Assembly (NCBI RefSeq): GCF_035989265.1
Contig: NZ_JAYKZX010000003.1
Coordinates: 124,001-188,000 of the forward strand
Origin: Sphingobium sp. HWE2-09
Lineage (GTDB): Bacteria > Pseudomonadota > Alphaproteobacteria > Sphingomonadales > Sphingomonadaceae
Length of the DNA stretch: 64,000 nt
Reading direction: 5' to 3'
Part shown: positions 1-8,771 of the stretch, one piece after another
Layout: every line of letters begins with the position of its first letter
Position numbering within the stretch: the stretch's first letter is position 1
The notes under the pieces: generated by a model
The model's database searches: none
What the model saw: only the letters and a program-made list of their open reading frames with translations
Told to the model about the DNA's origin: nothing
Program-made: the position numbers and the translations under genes

Positions 1-1
1 C

Positions 2-658
2 GACGATCGCAGCCTGCCTGTCACCATGCTGGTGCTGCACTATACCGGGATGCCCGACGCGGCGAGCGCCATCAACTGGCTTGCCAACCCGGAATCGAAA
101 GTGTCGGCCCATTATGTCGTGACCGAAGATGGGCAGATCATCCGCATGGTCGATGAGGCAAAGCGCGCCTGGCACGCGGGCCGATCGCACTGGCGCGGGG
201 TCAGCGATATCAATTCGGCCAGTATCGGCATAGAAATCGTCAATCCCGGTCATGAATGGGGCTATCGCCCCTTTCCCGATACGCAGATGGGATCGCTGAT
301 CCCGCTGGTGCATGATATCGTCCAGCGGCACCGGATCACGCGCGGCAATATCGTCGGCCACAGCGATATCGCCCCGGCGCGCAAGCAGGATCCGGGCGAA
401 CTATTTCCCTGGCATCAACTTGCCCGCCTCCGCCTGGCCCTCCCGCGTCCGACCAAGAATCTGATGGACCCGCACTGGACCGACAGCGGCTTCATGCTGG
501 CGCTGGAGCGCTTCGGCTATGACATCGCCGATCCGCAGGCGGCCGTCGTCGCCTTTCAGCGCCGCTTCCGCCCCGAAGTGATCGACGGGGTGATTTGCGG
601 CGAATGTCGCGCGATCCTGCTGGCGCTGTTGCTGCCCAAGCCCCGTGGCGATGAATAA
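2..658 (+). CDS. N-acetylmuramoyl-L-alanine amidase, AmpD/AmiD type (5' end outside window)
   Basis: This enzyme should hydrolyse the amide bond between N-acetylmuramic acid and L-alanine in peptidoglycan or its turnover fragments. The Amidase_2 fold is recognisable from the zinc-ligand segments LHYTGM near the start and VGHSDIAPARKQDPG near residue 120, with the typical SAHYVV and NSASIGIEIVN stretches between them. The last 60 or so residues resemble a peptidoglycan-binding helical domain (ALERFGYDI, AFQRRFRP). The open frame continues to the left edge without a stop, and the residues before the first ATG (position 26) already fit the family, so the true start lies upstream. A signal peptide cannot be judged. 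A role in wall recycling is more likely than phage lysis, because no phage gene is nearby. Confidence 0.88.
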   Translation, partial: DDRSLPVTMLVLHYTGMPDAASAINWLANPESKVSAHYVVTEDGQIIRMVDEAKRAWHAGRSHWRGVSDINSASIGIEIVNPGHEWGYRPFPDTQMGSLIPLVHDIVQRHRITRGNIVGHSDIAPARKQDPGELFPWHQLARLRLALPRPTKNLMDPHWTDSGFMLALERFGYDIADPQAAVVAFQRRFRPEVIDGVICGECRAILLALLLPKPRGDE

Positions 659-696
659 GGGCGTGACGATTTAGGATTAGGGCGCTAGGGACCGTT

Positions 697-1097
697 CCGC
701 CAGAGGGCCGGGCGGCCGCGGCGTGGCGGGTAACTTCCACGGCGAGGAAAGTCCGGGCTCCACGAAATGACGGTGCCGGTTAACGACCGGCTGGAGCGAT
801 CCAAGGGACAGTGCAACAGAAAGCAGGTCGCTACAGCTTCGGCTAAGCGAAATTGAAAGGGTGCGGTAAGAGCGCACCGCGTCTGCGGCAACGCAAGGCG
901 GCACGGTAAACCCCACCGGGAGCAAGACCGAATAGGGGCGGCGCGCAGCAGGTCGCAAGATTTGACTGCTAGGTCTGTTTCGACCGAGATCGCCCGGGTT
1001 GGTTGCTTGAGGAACGGAGCAATCCGTTCCCTAGAGGAATGGTCGCCTATCCCCGGAAACGGGGTGGACAGAACCCGGCTTACAGGCTCTCTGGCAT
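697..1097 (+). ncRNA. rnpB: RNase P RNA (class A)
   Basis: This is the catalytic RNA of RNase P, which matures tRNA 5' ends. The universally conserved 5' block GAGGAAAGTCCGGGCTCC lies at about 744-761. Other recognisable parts are the ACAGAAA-type segment near 816 and the GGTAAACCCC segment near 905. The closing P1 helix is formed by gccagag (699-705) and ctctggc (1089-1095), which sets the ends to within a few bases. The size of about 400 nt is normal for alphaproteobacteria. Short open frames across this stretch on both strands are chance frames. Confidence 0.95.
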
Positions 1098-1159
1098 TTT
1101 CCTGTTCAAAATCGGCGGGCGGGGTGGCTTTCCGTCCCCACCTTCCCTAATTCGGGGAC

Positions 1160-1708
1160 ATGGCCAAAAACAGCCGATCCAATGACTGGGGCTTTCCCCG
1201 CTGGCGTGCCTATGGCGCGGCGCGTGAGGCACAGCGCGTGCGCATGTGCGACCGCTTCGGTTGTGACAAGCCGGGCGATTGCCCCGCGCCCAAATCGCCC
1301 AACAGCCCGGAACGCTGGTATTTCTGCCCCGATCATGCGGGCGAATATAACCGCAACTGGGACTATTTTCAGGGTCTGGACGATGAAGAGCGGGCGGCCC
1401 GCGAAAAGGCGGAACGCCGCGACGCGGGCGGTTACCAGTCCAGCGCCTATCATGGCTGGGGCGGGCCGGGCGACGGCAGCCGGTCGCGCGACGAACTCCA
1501 CGCTCTCAAGGCGCTGGAATTGGAGGACGACGCGGATTTCGATGCGGTCAAGAAAAGCTGGCGTCGCCTCGCCAAGGAATATCATCCCGACGTGAAGCCC
1601 GGCGACAGCGACGCGGCGGTGCGGTTCCAGGCGATCCAGGCCGCCTATGAAGTGCTGCGCGCGGCGGAAGAGCGGCGCACCTGGAAGCCGCGCGGAGCAA
1701 GCGATTGA
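1160..1708 (+). CDS. J-domain protein with N-terminal Cys/His cluster
   Basis: The C-terminal third (about residues 112-182) is a J domain: DELHALKALELE, then the HPD tripeptide in EYHPDVKPGD, then FQAIQAAYEVL. J domains stimulate DnaK-type Hsp70 ATPases, so this is a probable co-chaperone. The N-terminal part carries a compact cluster (CDRFGCDKPGDC, then FCPDH at about residues 30-60) that could bind zinc. The G/F and substrate domains of DnaJ are absent, so this is a class C-like J protein. It overlaps the ferredoxin-like gene downstream by four bases, which suggests co-translation. The client is unknown; an iron-sulfur link is only an inference from the neighbour. Confidence 0.8.
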   Translation: MAKNSRSNDWGFPRWRAYGAAREAQRVRMCDRFGCDKPGDCPAPKSPNSPERWYFCPDHAGEYNRNWDYFQGLDDEERAAREKAERRDAGGYQSSAYHGWGGPGDGSRSRDELHALKALELEDDADFDAVKKSWRRLAKEYHPDVKPGDSDAAVRFQAIQAAYEVLRAAEERRTWKPRGASD

Positions 1709-2019
1709 AGGATCATGTCAGCTCCAACTGGTCCAATGTGGTGCTGGTCTGCCGCAAATGTTCCAAGAAGCTGGACGGCGGCTTTGGCCCTGATGGCAAG
1801 GCGCGCCTTGCCAAGGCGTTGCGCAAGCATCTGTCGCTGAAGACCGGGCGCAAGGCGGCGGCCGGTATCCTGGAGGTCAATTGCCTGGGCATATGTCCCA
1901 AGGGCGCGGTGACGGTGGTCGATGGCGCCGCCAGCCGCGACTGGCTGTTGGTGCGTCCGGGCGCGGACCTGGACGATCTGACCGAAGCGCTGAACTTGCA
2001 CAGCCGCGCGCATCCTTAA
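1705..2019 (+). CDS. (2Fe-2S) ferredoxin-like protein
   Basis: A 104-residue protein of the thioredoxin-like [2Fe-2S] ferredoxin type. The four expected cysteines are seen in two pairs: CRKC at about residues 16-19, and NCLGICPKG near residues 64-72. It presumably transfers electrons in the cytoplasm; the partner is not evident. The start is a TTG inside the stop of the upstream J-domain gene (TTGA overlap). The nearby ATG is out of frame, so the TTG is the only sensible start, and translation is probably coupled to the upstream gene. Confidence 0.78.
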   Translation: MKDHVSSNWSNVVLVCRKCSKKLDGGFGPDGKARLAKALRKHLSLKTGRKAAAGILEVNCLGICPKGAVTVVDGAASRDWLLVRPGADLDDLTEALNLHSRAHP

Positions 2020-2053
2020 TTATATTCTTACCAATCCATCCTAATCGGATGGA

Positions 2054-2365
2054 ATGAAATTTTCCGCGTCCTTTCAACGGGGTCTGCCCCTGATTTGCCA
2101 ATGTGCGCTGATCCTGATCGGTCTGCTCGGCCTCTATGCCGCGCCGCCGACGCAGGGGCGGATGCTGTTGCTGCCCTTGACCATGGAGGCGCGGGGCGAC
2201 CTGGCACAGGTCGCGATCGCGCATGGTGCGCGGCTGATCGCCCATGGTCCATGGGCGGGATCGATGCTGGTCGAAGGCAGGCGCGATCAACTGGTTCCCG
2301 CGCTTATGCGCGAAGGCGTGATCGCGCTGTCGGCGCAAATGGGCGGTTGCGGGGAGCAGGCCTGA
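2054..2365 (+). CDS. Small membrane-anchored protein of unknown function
   Basis: This gene is not recognised. The 103-residue product has one hydrophobic segment near the N-terminus (about residues 10-30, [16 protein letters not shown]) and a soluble C-terminal part of about 70 residues, probably periplasmic. Its stop shares bases with the start of the chemoreceptor gene that follows (TGATG), so the two are likely co-expressed and may act together. I see no enzymatic motif. Its coding status is supported by that overlap and by the lack of any better frame. Confidence 0.6.
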   Translation: MKFSASFQRGLPLICQCALILIGLLGLYAAPPTQGRMLLLPLTMEARGDLAQVAIAHGARLIAHGPWAGSMLVEGRRDQLVPALMREGVIALSAQMGGCGEQA

Positions 2366-3897
2366 TGAGCGCGGTGACCAGTCTGGACCGGCTGCGGCTA
2401 CAAGGCCTGCGCATCCTCCTGTTCGTCAACTGGCTGTGGACCGCGTCCCTGGGCCTGGGCGGGCTGATGCTGGGCGCGGAGCATACCGGACGGGCGTTCA
2501 TCTTTTCGGCGCTGGTCAACATTCTGCCGACATTGGGGGTGATGCGGCAGGAACGAAATCTGGAATCCCGCCTCGCCATGGGCACGCTGGCAGCGGTGCA
2601 ACCGGCGATCGGGCTGTACCTGCTGTCGGGGCATGGCTGGCAGATGGATGGCCATATGTTCTTTTTCGTGGCGCTGGCGGGGCTGGCGCTGCTGTATGAC
2701 TGGCGGCCCATCATGCTGGCGGCCGCCCTTACCGCCCTGCATCATCTGGTGCTCAGCTTCGTCCTGCCGACCTGGGTCTTCCCCGATAACGCCAATGTCG
2801 GGCGCGTGGCGATCCACGGCGTTGCGGTCCTGCTACAGGCGGCGGTGCTCTGTTATCTGACCGTCCGGCTGCGGACCATGTTGCTCGCGCTCGACGGGCA
2901 TGTGGCACAGGCGGGGCAATTGGCGCAGCAGGCCGAACAGGGCCGGGACGTCGCGGAAGCCGCCATGGCGACCAGCCGGGACATGGACGCCCGCGCCGCG
3001 CATTTGCGCGCGCAGCAGGAGTTGGAAAAGGCGCGCATGGCGGCGGACCGGCGGCAGGCCACCTTGATGCTGGTGGGCGACTTCCGCCATTCCGTGTCGG
3101 AAATCGTCGGCGCGGTCGGTGCCGCAGCGCAGGAACTGGATGAATTGGCCCGGCAGCTCAATCATCTGGCCCAACGCGCCAGCGCCGGGACGGAGGAAAC
3201 GGTGGCGATCGCGGAGCAATCATCCGCCAACGCGACCATGCTGGCGCGGCGCATCGATCAATTGTCGGAATCGATCGCGGCGATCGCATCGGCATCCCAC
3301 CAGCAGGCCTTGTTGGGCAGCGAAGCGCAACGCGTCTCCACCACCGGTCATCAGGCCGTGCATGAACTGGAAGGGCGCACCACGTCCATTACCAGCTTCG
3401 CCGACAGCATCACCGACATTGCGGCGCGGACCAACCTGCTGGCGCTCAACGCCACGATCGAGGCGGCGCGCGCCGGGGATGTCGGCCGTGGCTTTGCCGT
3501 CGTGGCGGGCGAGGTGAAACAGCTGGCGAACCAGGCGGCCAATGCGACCGGCGAAATCCACGCGCTGGCCTGGTCCGCGCGGCAGGGCGCGGGCGTGGCG
3601 CAGGAGGCGCTGTCCGAAGTGGCGGGCGCGGTCGCGCAACTGGCCGATGCCGCCGACGCGATCCAGCGCGCGGTCGTGGATCAGCGTGATGCCACCAGCG
3701 CGATCGGCGACTCAGCGCGCGATACCGCACAGGATGCGGCGATGATGACCCGGCAGATGGAGGATGTCGCCGATGTGGCGCGCGATACGGAAAGCCTGTC
3801 GAGCCGGGTATCCAGCGCCGCATCCAGCCTATCGCAAACGGCCAAGGCGTTGCAGCGGGCGGCGGATCAGTTCGTGACGCAGTTGGAAGCGGCCTGA
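2365..3897 (+). CDS. Methyl-accepting chemotaxis protein (multi-pass membrane receptor)
   Basis: A 510-residue chemoreceptor. The first 180 or so residues hold several hydrophobic segments with short loops, so the sensor part is embedded in the membrane rather than forming a large periplasmic domain. A helical linker follows. The C-terminal half is the cytoplasmic signalling coiled coil, whose hairpin tip ([20 protein letters not shown], about residues 357-376) contacts CheA and CheW. The frame is open upstream to 2095, but the ATG at 2365, overlapping the stop of the preceding small gene, gives the natural N-terminus. No che genes are in the window. The ligand cannot be predicted. Confidence 0.88.
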   Translation: MSAVTSLDRLRLQGLRILLFVNWLWTASLGLGGLMLGAEHTGRAFIFSALVNILPTLGVMRQERNLESRLAMGTLAAVQPAIGLYLLSGHGWQMDGHMFFFVALAGLALLYDWRPIMLAAALTALHHLVLSFVLPTWVFPDNANVGRVAIHGVAVLLQAAVLCYLTVRLRTMLLALDGHVAQAGQLAQQAEQGRDVAEAAMATSRDMDARAAHLRAQQELEKARMAADRRQATLMLVGDFRHSVSEIVGAVGAAAQELDELARQLNHLAQRASAGTEETVAIAEQSSANATMLARRIDQLSESIAAIASASHQQALLGSEAQRVSTTGHQAVHELEGRTTSITSFADSITDIAARTNLLALNATIEAARAGDVGRGFAVVAGEVKQLANQAANATGEIHALAWSARQGAGVAQEALSEVAGAVAQLADAADAIQRAVVDQRDATSAIGDSARDTAQDAAMMTRQMEDVADVARDTESLSSRVSSAASSLSQTAKALQRAADQFVTQLEAA

Positions 3898-4045
3898 TCG
3901 TCCGCGCGCTGTCCTACAGCAGGGCCGCCATCCTATAATGGCGTTACCGGCTATTTCCCATCGTCCAGACAGATTGTGCAAGTTGGAAAGAAAATTTCAG
4001 TCTCGCGACATGAAATGTCGAAATTAGCGGGAAATGTGAGAAGTT

Positions 4046-4079
4046 AGCGGGACCGATCGCGATGGCGACCGGTCCCGCT
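4046..4079 (-). terminator. Hairpin downstream of sodB
   Basis: Perfect 10-bp inverted repeat (agcgggaccg / cggtcccgct) with a 14-base loop, starting 8 bases past the sodB stop on the minus strand. There is no long T run, so this may be a weak intrinsic terminator or a 3' stabilising hairpin. The rest of 3898-4087 holds nothing I can name. Confidence 0.5.
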
Positions 4080-4087
4080 CGTCATAG

Positions 4088-4702
4088 TCAGCCCGGCTGG
4101 TCGGCGCGGCTGGCGCCTTCGCCGTCCAGGTTCAACGCGGCGAAATCCCAGTTGATCGCTTCCTTGAGGATGCGGTCGGCATAGCTGGGGCGCAGGTTGC
4201 GATAGTCGATATAATAGGCATGTTCCCACACATCGACGATCAGCAGCGGCGCATGACCTTCATGCGCGACGGGGGTGTCGGCGTCGTGATAGCTGGTCAC
4301 TTCCAGCTTGCCGTCCTTGAGGACCAGCGCGGCCCAGCCGCTGGCGAAATGGCCGACGGCCTCTGCCTTGAGCTTTTCGATCAGCGCATCGACCGACCCG
4401 AAGGCATCTTCGATCTTGGTCAGCAGTTCGCCGGTCGGTTCCGTCTTCGTGGGTGACAGCGACTGCCAGTAGAATGTGTGGTTCCAGATCTGGCCGACTT
4501 GGTTGAACAGGCCGCCCTTGGCCGACTTGATCAATTCGACCAGCGACTTGCCCTGCAGGCTGGCGTCGGCGGCGACCAGTTCATTGGCCTTCACGACATA
4601 GGCATTATGATGCTTGCCATGATGGAAATCGAAGGTTTCGACCGACAATATGTCGCCGAAGGCGTCCTTGGCGTAGGGAAGGTCAGGCAGAACAAAGGCC
4701 AT
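4088..4702 (-). CDS. sodB: Superoxide dismutase, Fe type
   Basis: This enzyme converts superoxide to oxygen and hydrogen peroxide. The 204-residue protein shows the Fe/Mn-SOD metal ligands in FDFHHGKHH near residue 27, NHTFYW near residue 75, and DVWEHAYYIDYRN near residue 160. The glutamine in FNQVGQIWNHTFYW is the arrangement usual for iron enzymes. No signal peptide is seen, so it is cytoplasmic. A longer frame exists, but the ATG at 4702 is preceded by a good GAGGAG ribosome site and begins the conserved MAFVLPDLPY, so it is the start. It is probably a single-gene unit with its promoter in 4703-4871. Confidence 0.95.
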   Translation of the reverse strand: MAFVLPDLPYAKDAFGDILSVETFDFHHGKHHNAYVVKANELVAADASLQGKSLVELIKSAKGGLFNQVGQIWNHTFYWQSLSPTKTEPTGELLTKIEDAFGSVDALIEKLKAEAVGHFASGWAALVLKDGKLEVTSYHDADTPVAHEGHAPLLIVDVWEHAYYIDYRNLRPSYADRILKEAINWDFAALNLDGEGASRADQPG

Positions 4703-4871
4703 GGCGGAACTCCTCGGGTTCGTTATGGGGCGGCCGCGCAAAAGGCTGGCGCGGTCGGTTGGTTCTATGGTCCGGGCGGGGCGTTGACGCCTCCGCCGCT
4801 TCCCATATGCGCACCCAACGCCCAAGAAAACAGATATGTGCCTATTGCGAAACGATCGCAGAAATAAGGGC

Positions 4872-5519
4872 TTATCCCTGCGGTGGGCTGGTTTCGCCGA
4901 TCTCGTCGCTCGCCGGTTCCTCGCCCAGCGTCAGGCCGTGGCGCATCAGCATCGGAATGTTCGCGGCGGCGAAGACCACCGACACGATGGTCACGCCCCA
5001 CACCTTGACCGCCAGCCAGGTGTCGAAGCTCATCGATCGGCGCATCGCTTCATTGGCGATCGCCATGGCGACGAAGAAGAGCGCCCAGTTACGCGACAAT
5101 TTGAGCCAGCCTTCATGCGTCAGCCCGTCATAGGCGGCCTGGAGCAGATATTTGAGCAGCGGCTTGCCGCGCAGCAGACCGGCGAACAGCATCAGCGCGA
5201 AGAAGGCGTAAATGATGGTCGGCTTGATCTGGATGAAGCTCTGATCATGGAAATAGATGGTGAGGCCACCGAAGAACAGGATCAGCAGCGCCGACAGCCA
5301 GAGCATTGGCGACACGCGGCCCAGCTTCACCTTCGACACGATCACCGCGACCACGATCGCCACCATGAAGGCGGCGGTGCTGAACGTCATGGCCGTAATC
5401 GGATTGTCCGCGCCCCAGAACCAGCCCGCCCCCTTATAGGTCAGGAAGAACACCAGCAGCGGCCCGAAATCGAGCGCCAGGCTGAGCGTGCCGTTATGGG
5501 CGGGCTTGCTATTGGGCAT
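4872..5519 (-). CDS. yciB: Inner-membrane septation protein A family (YciB/IspZ)
   Basis: A 215-residue protein with five or so hydrophobic segments. It begins with the family-typical stretch LALDFGPLLVFFLTYKGAGW, and later carries KPTIIYAFFALMLFAGLLRG and the NWALFFVAMAIANEAMRR signature. YciB proteins are involved in cell-envelope integrity and division in Gammaproteobacteria; the molecular function is unsettled. It lies downstream of ftsY on the same strand, separated by a palindromic repeat, which is a common neighbourhood in sphingomonads. Confidence 0.88.
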   Translation of the reverse strand: MPNSKPAHNGTLSLALDFGPLLVFFLTYKGAGWFWGADNPITAMTFSTAAFMVAIVVAVIVSKVKLGRVSPMLWLSALLILFFGGLTIYFHDQSFIQIKPTIIYAFFALMLFAGLLRGKPLLKYLLQAAYDGLTHEGWLKLSRNWALFFVAMAIANEAMRRSMSFDTWLAVKVWGVTIVSVVFAAANIPMLMRHGLTLGEEPASDEIGETSPPQG

Positions 5520-5532
5520 GAAACATAACTCC

Positions 5533-5618
5533 GGTGCTCCCGCGAAGGCGGGAGCCCAGTTCGAGCGGCGCGCATGGGCGAAACATGGGGACTAGGCTCC
5601 GGCCTGCGCCGGAGCACC
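5533..5618. repeat. Palindromic repeat element, yciB-ftsY gap
   Basis: Two imperfectly complementary arms (5533-5560 and 5591-5618), each itself a small palindrome around a CGAAGGC or GCCTGCG core. This is one of several copies in the window; see 22316, 30814 and 32363. Confidence 0.75.
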
Positions 5619-5626
5619 TGTTTGCA

Positions 5627-6565
5627 TCAGCGCGCATAAGCGGTCCCGGCGATCGCGCGGGCCATGTCGCCCGGATCAAACGGGCGCAGATCCTCGATCT
5701 TCTCCCCCACGCCGATCGCATGAATCGGCAGGCGGAATTTCTCCGCCGCCGCGACCAGCACGCCGCCGCGCGCCGTGCCGTCCAGCTTGGTCATGACGAG
5801 GCCCGTGACCTGCGCGGTTTCTTTGAAGACTTCGATCTGGTTCAATGCATTTTGACCCGTGGTGGCATCCAGAACCAACACAACGTCGTGCGGGGCGGCC
5901 GGGTTCAATCGGCCCAGCACGCGGCGCACCTTCGCCAGTTCATCCATCAACTCGGTCTTGTTCTGCAAGCGTCCGGCAGTGTCGACGATCAGCACGTCGA
6001 TGCCGGTTTCAGTGGCCTGCTTGACCGCGTCGAACACGATGCCCGCCGCGTCGCCGCCTTCCTTGCCCGCGACGATGGGAATGCCCAGCCGCTCCGCCCA
6101 GACCTTAAGCTGGCCGATGGCCGCCGCGCGGAACGTGTCGCCTGCGGCCAGCATCACGCCATAATCCTGTTCCAGGAAATTATTGGCAAGCTTGGCGATG
6201 GTGGTGGTCTTGCCTGAGCCGTTGACGCCGATCACCAGGATCACCTGCGGGCGCGGGAAGGCTTCGATCTCCAGCGGGCGGGCCACCGGGGCCAGCGTCT
6301 TCTCAATCTCCTCCGCGATGATCTCGCGCAGATAGTCCTCGGTCAGTTCCTTGTTGAAGCGCCCTTCGGCCAGCCTCTCGCGCACGCGCCCAGCCATGGC
6401 GGGGCCAAGGTCGGACAGGATCAGCGCCTCCTCGATCTCGTCAAGGGTCTGCGTATCCAGGGCGGCCTTGGAGAAAAGGCCGGTGAGATTGTCGCCGAGC
6501 TTGTCGGACGTGCGCTTCAATCCGCCGAAGAGGCGGTCGCGCCAGCTGGTGCCGGTGTCTGTCAT
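5627..6565 (-). CDS. ftsY: Signal recognition particle receptor FtsY
   Basis: GTPase receptor that docks Ffh-bound ribosomes at the membrane. The 312-residue protein has a helical N domain followed by the G domain: P-loop GVNGSGKTTTIAKLA (about residue 114), DTFRAAA, DTAGRLQNK and TKLDGTARGG. It ends in the usual amphipathic region (DPGDMARAIAG). The long acidic A domain of enterobacterial FtsY is missing, as is usual in alphaproteobacteria. The start overlaps the stop of mtaB by four bases, so the two are probably co-transcribed. The partner gene ffh is in this window at 11590. Confidence 0.96.
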   Translation of the reverse strand: MTDTGTSWRDRLFGGLKRTSDKLGDNLTGLFSKAALDTQTLDEIEEALILSDLGPAMAGRVRERLAEGRFNKELTEDYLREIIAEEIEKTLAPVARPLEIEAFPRPQVILVIGVNGSGKTTTIAKLANNFLEQDYGVMLAAGDTFRAAAIGQLKVWAERLGIPIVAGKEGGDAAGIVFDAVKQATETGIDVLIVDTAGRLQNKTELMDELAKVRRVLGRLNPAAPHDVVLVLDATTGQNALNQIEVFKETAQVTGLVMTKLDGTARGGVLVAAAEKFRLPIHAIGVGEKIEDLRPFDPGDMARAIAGTAYAR

Positions 6566-7898
6566 TGCTGCGCCTCTTGCGCGATCAGCGCGCCATTCTC
6601 AAGCGCCGTGATCGTGGCACGGACGATGGAAGAGGGGGCGTGACCCGTCGCCAAGCGCACCGGCGCGAAATTTTCGGCATGGCCGGTCATCCCGTTGCGC
6701 TCGACCAGCAGCGCTTGGGTGGTGCCGATCAGGCTGCGCAGCCACGCATCGCGGCGCGTGGCGCAAGCGTCGCGCAGCAGGGCAGCGCGGGCCTTGACCG
6801 TCGCGCGATCGACCTGCGGCATCCGCGCGGCGGGGGTGCCGGTGCGCGGGGAGTATGGGAAGATATGGCCGTGGACGATATCGCAATCGGCGATCAGGGC
6901 CAGGCTGTTGGCGAACATCGCGTCATCCTCGGTCGGGAAGCCAGCGATGATGTCCGCGCCGATGCTGATGTCGGGGCGGGCGGCCTTGAGTCGCTCTACG
7001 ATGGCCATGGCGTCGGCGCGGCTGTGGCGGCGCTTCATCCGTTTGAGGATCATGTCGTCGCCGGCCTGAAGCGACAGATGGAGATGCGGCATCATGCGCG
7101 GTTCATGGGCGATCAGGTCGAACAGCCGATCGTCAATCTCCACGCTGTCGATGGAGGACAGGCGCAGGCGGGGGAGGTCCGGCACGCCTTTGAGGATACG
7201 TTCTATCAGCAGGCCGAGCGACGGGTTGCCGGGCAGGTCGGGACCATAGCTGGTGACGTCCACACCGGTCAGCACAATTTCCCGATAGCCCGCTTCGACC
7301 AGTTGCTTCGCCTTCTCCACCACCGCGCCTGCGGGCACGGAGCGGCTGTTGCCCCGGCCATAGGGGATGATGCAGAAGGTGCAGCGGTGGTCGCAGCCAT
7401 TCTGCACCTCCAGGAACGCGCGGGCATGATCGGCGAAAGCGCTGGCCATGTGCGGCGCGGTGTCGCGCACGGCCATGATGTCGGATACGCGGACTTTCTC
7501 CGTACCATGGACCCAATCCGTCACCCCAGCGAAGGCTGGGGTCTCACTTTTTTCGGGCGAAAGCGAAGAAAGAGAGATCCCAGCTTTCGCTGGGCTGACG
7601 GGCGATAGGTTTCCGCCTCCATCTTCTCCCGATTGCCGATCACCCCATCGACTTCCGCCATGGCGGCGAACGTTTCCGGTTCGGTCTGGGCGGCGCAGCC
7701 GGTAACGAGGATGCGGGCGTCGGGCCGTTCGCGGCGAGCGCGGCGGATCGCCTGGCGCGTCTGGCGCACCGCTTCGGCCGTCACGGCGCAGCTGTTGACG
7801 ACGATCAGGTCGTCCTGGTCGCGCGCCATATCGCGGATAGCCTCGCTCTCCGCGATGTTGAGGCGGCAGCCCATGGTGATGATGTCGGGGCCGCGCAT
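6562..7898 (-). pseudogene. mtaB: tRNA t6A37 methylthiotransferase MtaB, frame broken by one base next to a palindromic insertion
   Basis: MtaB is a radical-SAM enzyme that adds a methylthio group to t6A37 in tRNA. The N-terminal UPF0004 part (7898 down to about 7605) has its three cluster cysteines in MGCRLN, NSCAVT and TGCAAQ. The C-terminal part, in another frame, has the radical-SAM motif CDHRCTFC and a TRAM-like tail. Between them sits a palindromic repeat (7519-7600), in which the first frame runs to a TGA at 7521. The frames differ by one base. Adding one A to the A6 run at 7548-7553 would join them into about 445 residues with a roughly 35-residue insertion relative to the usual length near 410. 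Either this is a sequencing slip, a real null mutation, or slippage is used. The start overlaps the dapF stop (TGATG). Confidence 0.85.
7519..7600. repeat. Palindromic repeat element inside mtaB
   Basis: The arms are about 7519-7547 (cgtcaccccagcgaaggctg...) and 7572-7600 (...agctttcgctgggctgacg). It belongs to the same general class as the intergenic palindromes elsewhere in the window but lies within a coding sequence, between the N-terminal and radical-SAM domains. Confidence 0.8.
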
Positions 7899-8698
7899 CA
7901 GAAACGGTCCCAGTCAGCCTCACCGTCGAAGACATGGGTGGCAGGGCCGGTCATGCGGATCGTGCCGCCCGGCGCCCAGTCGATGACGAGGTCGCCGCCC
8001 GGCAGGCTGACGGTCGTCGGACCGCTGACCAGCTTGCGCCGGACGGCGGCGACGGCGGTGGCGCAGGCGCCGGTGCCGCATGCGCGCGTCAGGCCCGCGC
8101 CGCGTTCCCAGACGACCAGGCGGATATGGTTTTCGCCCATAATCTGCGCGAAATTGACGTTCACCCGCTGCGGGAACAGCGGATCATGCTCGATCAGCGG
8201 GCCGAGACGATCGAAGTTTACACCGTCCAGATCGTCCACGAAGAAGATGACGTGCGGGTTGCCGACATTCACGGCGGCGGGGGCGGGCAGGTCTTCCCAA
8301 CTGGCGCTCATCGTCAGCGTGTCCATGGGATAGGCGAGCGGGATCGCATCCCAATCGAAGCGGGGTGCGCCCATATCGACGCTGGCGCCGCCATCGACGG
8401 CCTTGGCATCGAGCAGGCCCGCCTTGGTGCGGATCAGCACATCGCGGCCGACGAACAGGGGTACGCAGCGGGTGGCGTTGCCGCACGCCTCCACTTCGCT
8501 GCCGTCGGCGTTGAAGATATGCATGGAGACGTCCGCGTCGTCGGCCTCGCCGATCAGGATAAGCTGGTCGCAGCCGATCCCGGCATGGCGATCGGCAATG
8601 GCGCGCGCGCGCGCCGCCGTCATGGCGATCGCGTGCATGCGCGCGTCGATCACGACGAAATCGTTGCCCAGGCCGTGCATTTTGGAGAAGCGTCCCAT
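7898..8698 (-). CDS. dapF: Diaminopimelate epimerase
   Basis: Converts LL- to meso-diaminopimelate, the cross-linking amino acid of peptidoglycan and the precursor of lysine. The 266-residue protein shows both catalytic cysteine motifs: EACGNATRC near residue 72, and TRACGTGACA near residue 214. The N-terminal signature MHGLGNDFVV is also present. A start seven codons upstream is possible, but the ATG at 8698 begins the conserved MGRFSKMHGLGND. It forms an operon with mtaB and ftsY (overlapping stop and start). Confidence 0.96.
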   Translation of the reverse strand: MGRFSKMHGLGNDFVVIDARMHAIAMTAARARAIADRHAGIGCDQLILIGEADDADVSMHIFNADGSEVEACGNATRCVPLFVGRDVLIRTKAGLLDAKAVDGGASVDMGAPRFDWDAIPLAYPMDTLTMSASWEDLPAPAAVNVGNPHVIFFVDDLDGVNFDRLGPLIEHDPLFPQRVNVNFAQIMGENHIRLVVWERGAGLTRACGTGACATAVAAVRRKLVSGPTTVSLPGGDLVIDWAPGGTIRMTGPATHVFDGEADWDRF

Positions 8699-8771
8699 AA
8701 GCGTGCATCTAATGCGCACCTATGGGAAAAGCCAGTGGCTGACGAAGGGCACTTCGTCAGCCGCCGCGGAC

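Noticed and set aside
26..658. Phage endolysin
   Set aside because: The amidase has a housekeeping AmpD/AmiD pattern and its neighbours are core genes, with no holin, tail or integrase.
962..1185. Short open frames within 697-1097
   Set aside because: They lie in rnpB, whose conserved segments and P1 helix explain the sequence.
7519..7600. CRISPR repeat
   Set aside because: Palindromes are dispersed singly, differ in sequence and have no regular spacers or cas genes.
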